Assembly: GCA_963932145.1 (NCBI GenBank)
Contig: OZ010613.1
Location: forward strand, 36,917,718-36,981,717
Length of the DNA stretch: 64,000 bases
Direction of reading: 5' to 3'
Source of the DNA: Acanthosepion lycidas
Lineage: Eukaryota; Mollusca; Cephalopoda; Sepiida; Sepiidae
Positions 63,809-64,000 of the stretch are shown here, one piece after another. Under the pieces are notes generated by a model that was given only the letters and a program-made list of their open reading frames with translations, was not told the DNA's origin and made no database searches. The position numbers and the translations under genes were made by a program. Position 1 is the first letter of the stretch. Every line of letters begins with the position of its first letter.

Positions 63809-64000
63809 ATGCCAAGCATTTTTTTTTTTTTCATCTATCCAGCAAATCCCATTTTGTTTTAAAAAGTTTTCGTAAAAGGATTCATTCAGCTCAATAGACA
63901 TTTCAACCAACTTCACCCAAAAACATCCTCAGATCTGAAATACACACAAGATGGATGGAGAGGCTGACTGGTGAAGAGAGAGTGATCTGATGAGTTTTGT

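Overview
This is a 64 kb piece of an AT-rich, intron-rich, repeat-packed animal nuclear genome. There are no prokaryotic operons or ribosome binding sites, and splice sites are canonical. Both host genes can be followed exon by exon through GT/AG junctions with matching phases. The repeats (tRNA-derived SINEs, RTE-like LINEs, Penelope-like GIY-YIG relics, palindromic mariner MITEs, long TA microsatellites) and the protein divergence fit a lophotrochozoan. A coleoid cephalopod of octopus type is my best guess, by inference only.

Host genes. (1) ATPSCKMT (FAM173 family, ATP synthase c-subunit lysine methyltransferase) is complete on the + strand. It has four coding exons at 20623-20883, 29253-29390, 30177-30227 and 31962-32159, encoding 215 residues, with all introns in phase 0. 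(2) GTDC1/QTMAN (tRNA-queuosine mannosyltransferase family) is on the - strand and lacks its 5' end. Six 3' exons lie at 57087-57611, 53139-53248, 47834-47978, 45577-45647, 42399-42490 and 40560-40628. The E-x7-E motif is intact and split by an intron. The N-terminal exons were not found up to 64000 and should lie beyond the window. The two genes are convergent, with poly(A) signals about 8.3 kb apart.

Layout. 1-20.5 kb is intergenic: two diverged copies of a composite repeat, Penelope-like relics, hairpin elements, a solo LTR and a 45-46 bp minisatellite. 20.6-32.2 kb is ATPSCKMT, whose 8.4 kb first intron holds LINE tails and SINEs. 32.2-40.5 kb is the convergent intergenic region, with a seven-unit tandem array of a hairpin-rich, SINE-like monomer at 33.56-35.1 kb. 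40.5-57.6 kb is GTDC1, with introns full of nested elements: an RTE-like LINE carrying a hairpin element that itself carries SINE sequence, then a mariner copy ending 37 nt from a splice donor. Another exon is flanked by two matching palindromic MITEs in opposite orientation. 57.6-64 kb holds a 5S-like/tRNA-like SINE, a decayed mariner, a fold-back element, a hammerhead-like motif and another hairpin element.

Most of the window is mobile DNA. The most unusual items are the tandem SINE-like array with alternating subtypes and compensatory stem changes; the one-sided-tail hairpin family with 10-13 bp target duplications and captured SINE sequence; Penelope-like relics close to hammerhead-like motifs; the 5S/tRNA chimera; and the oppositely oriented MITEs around one GTDC1 exon.
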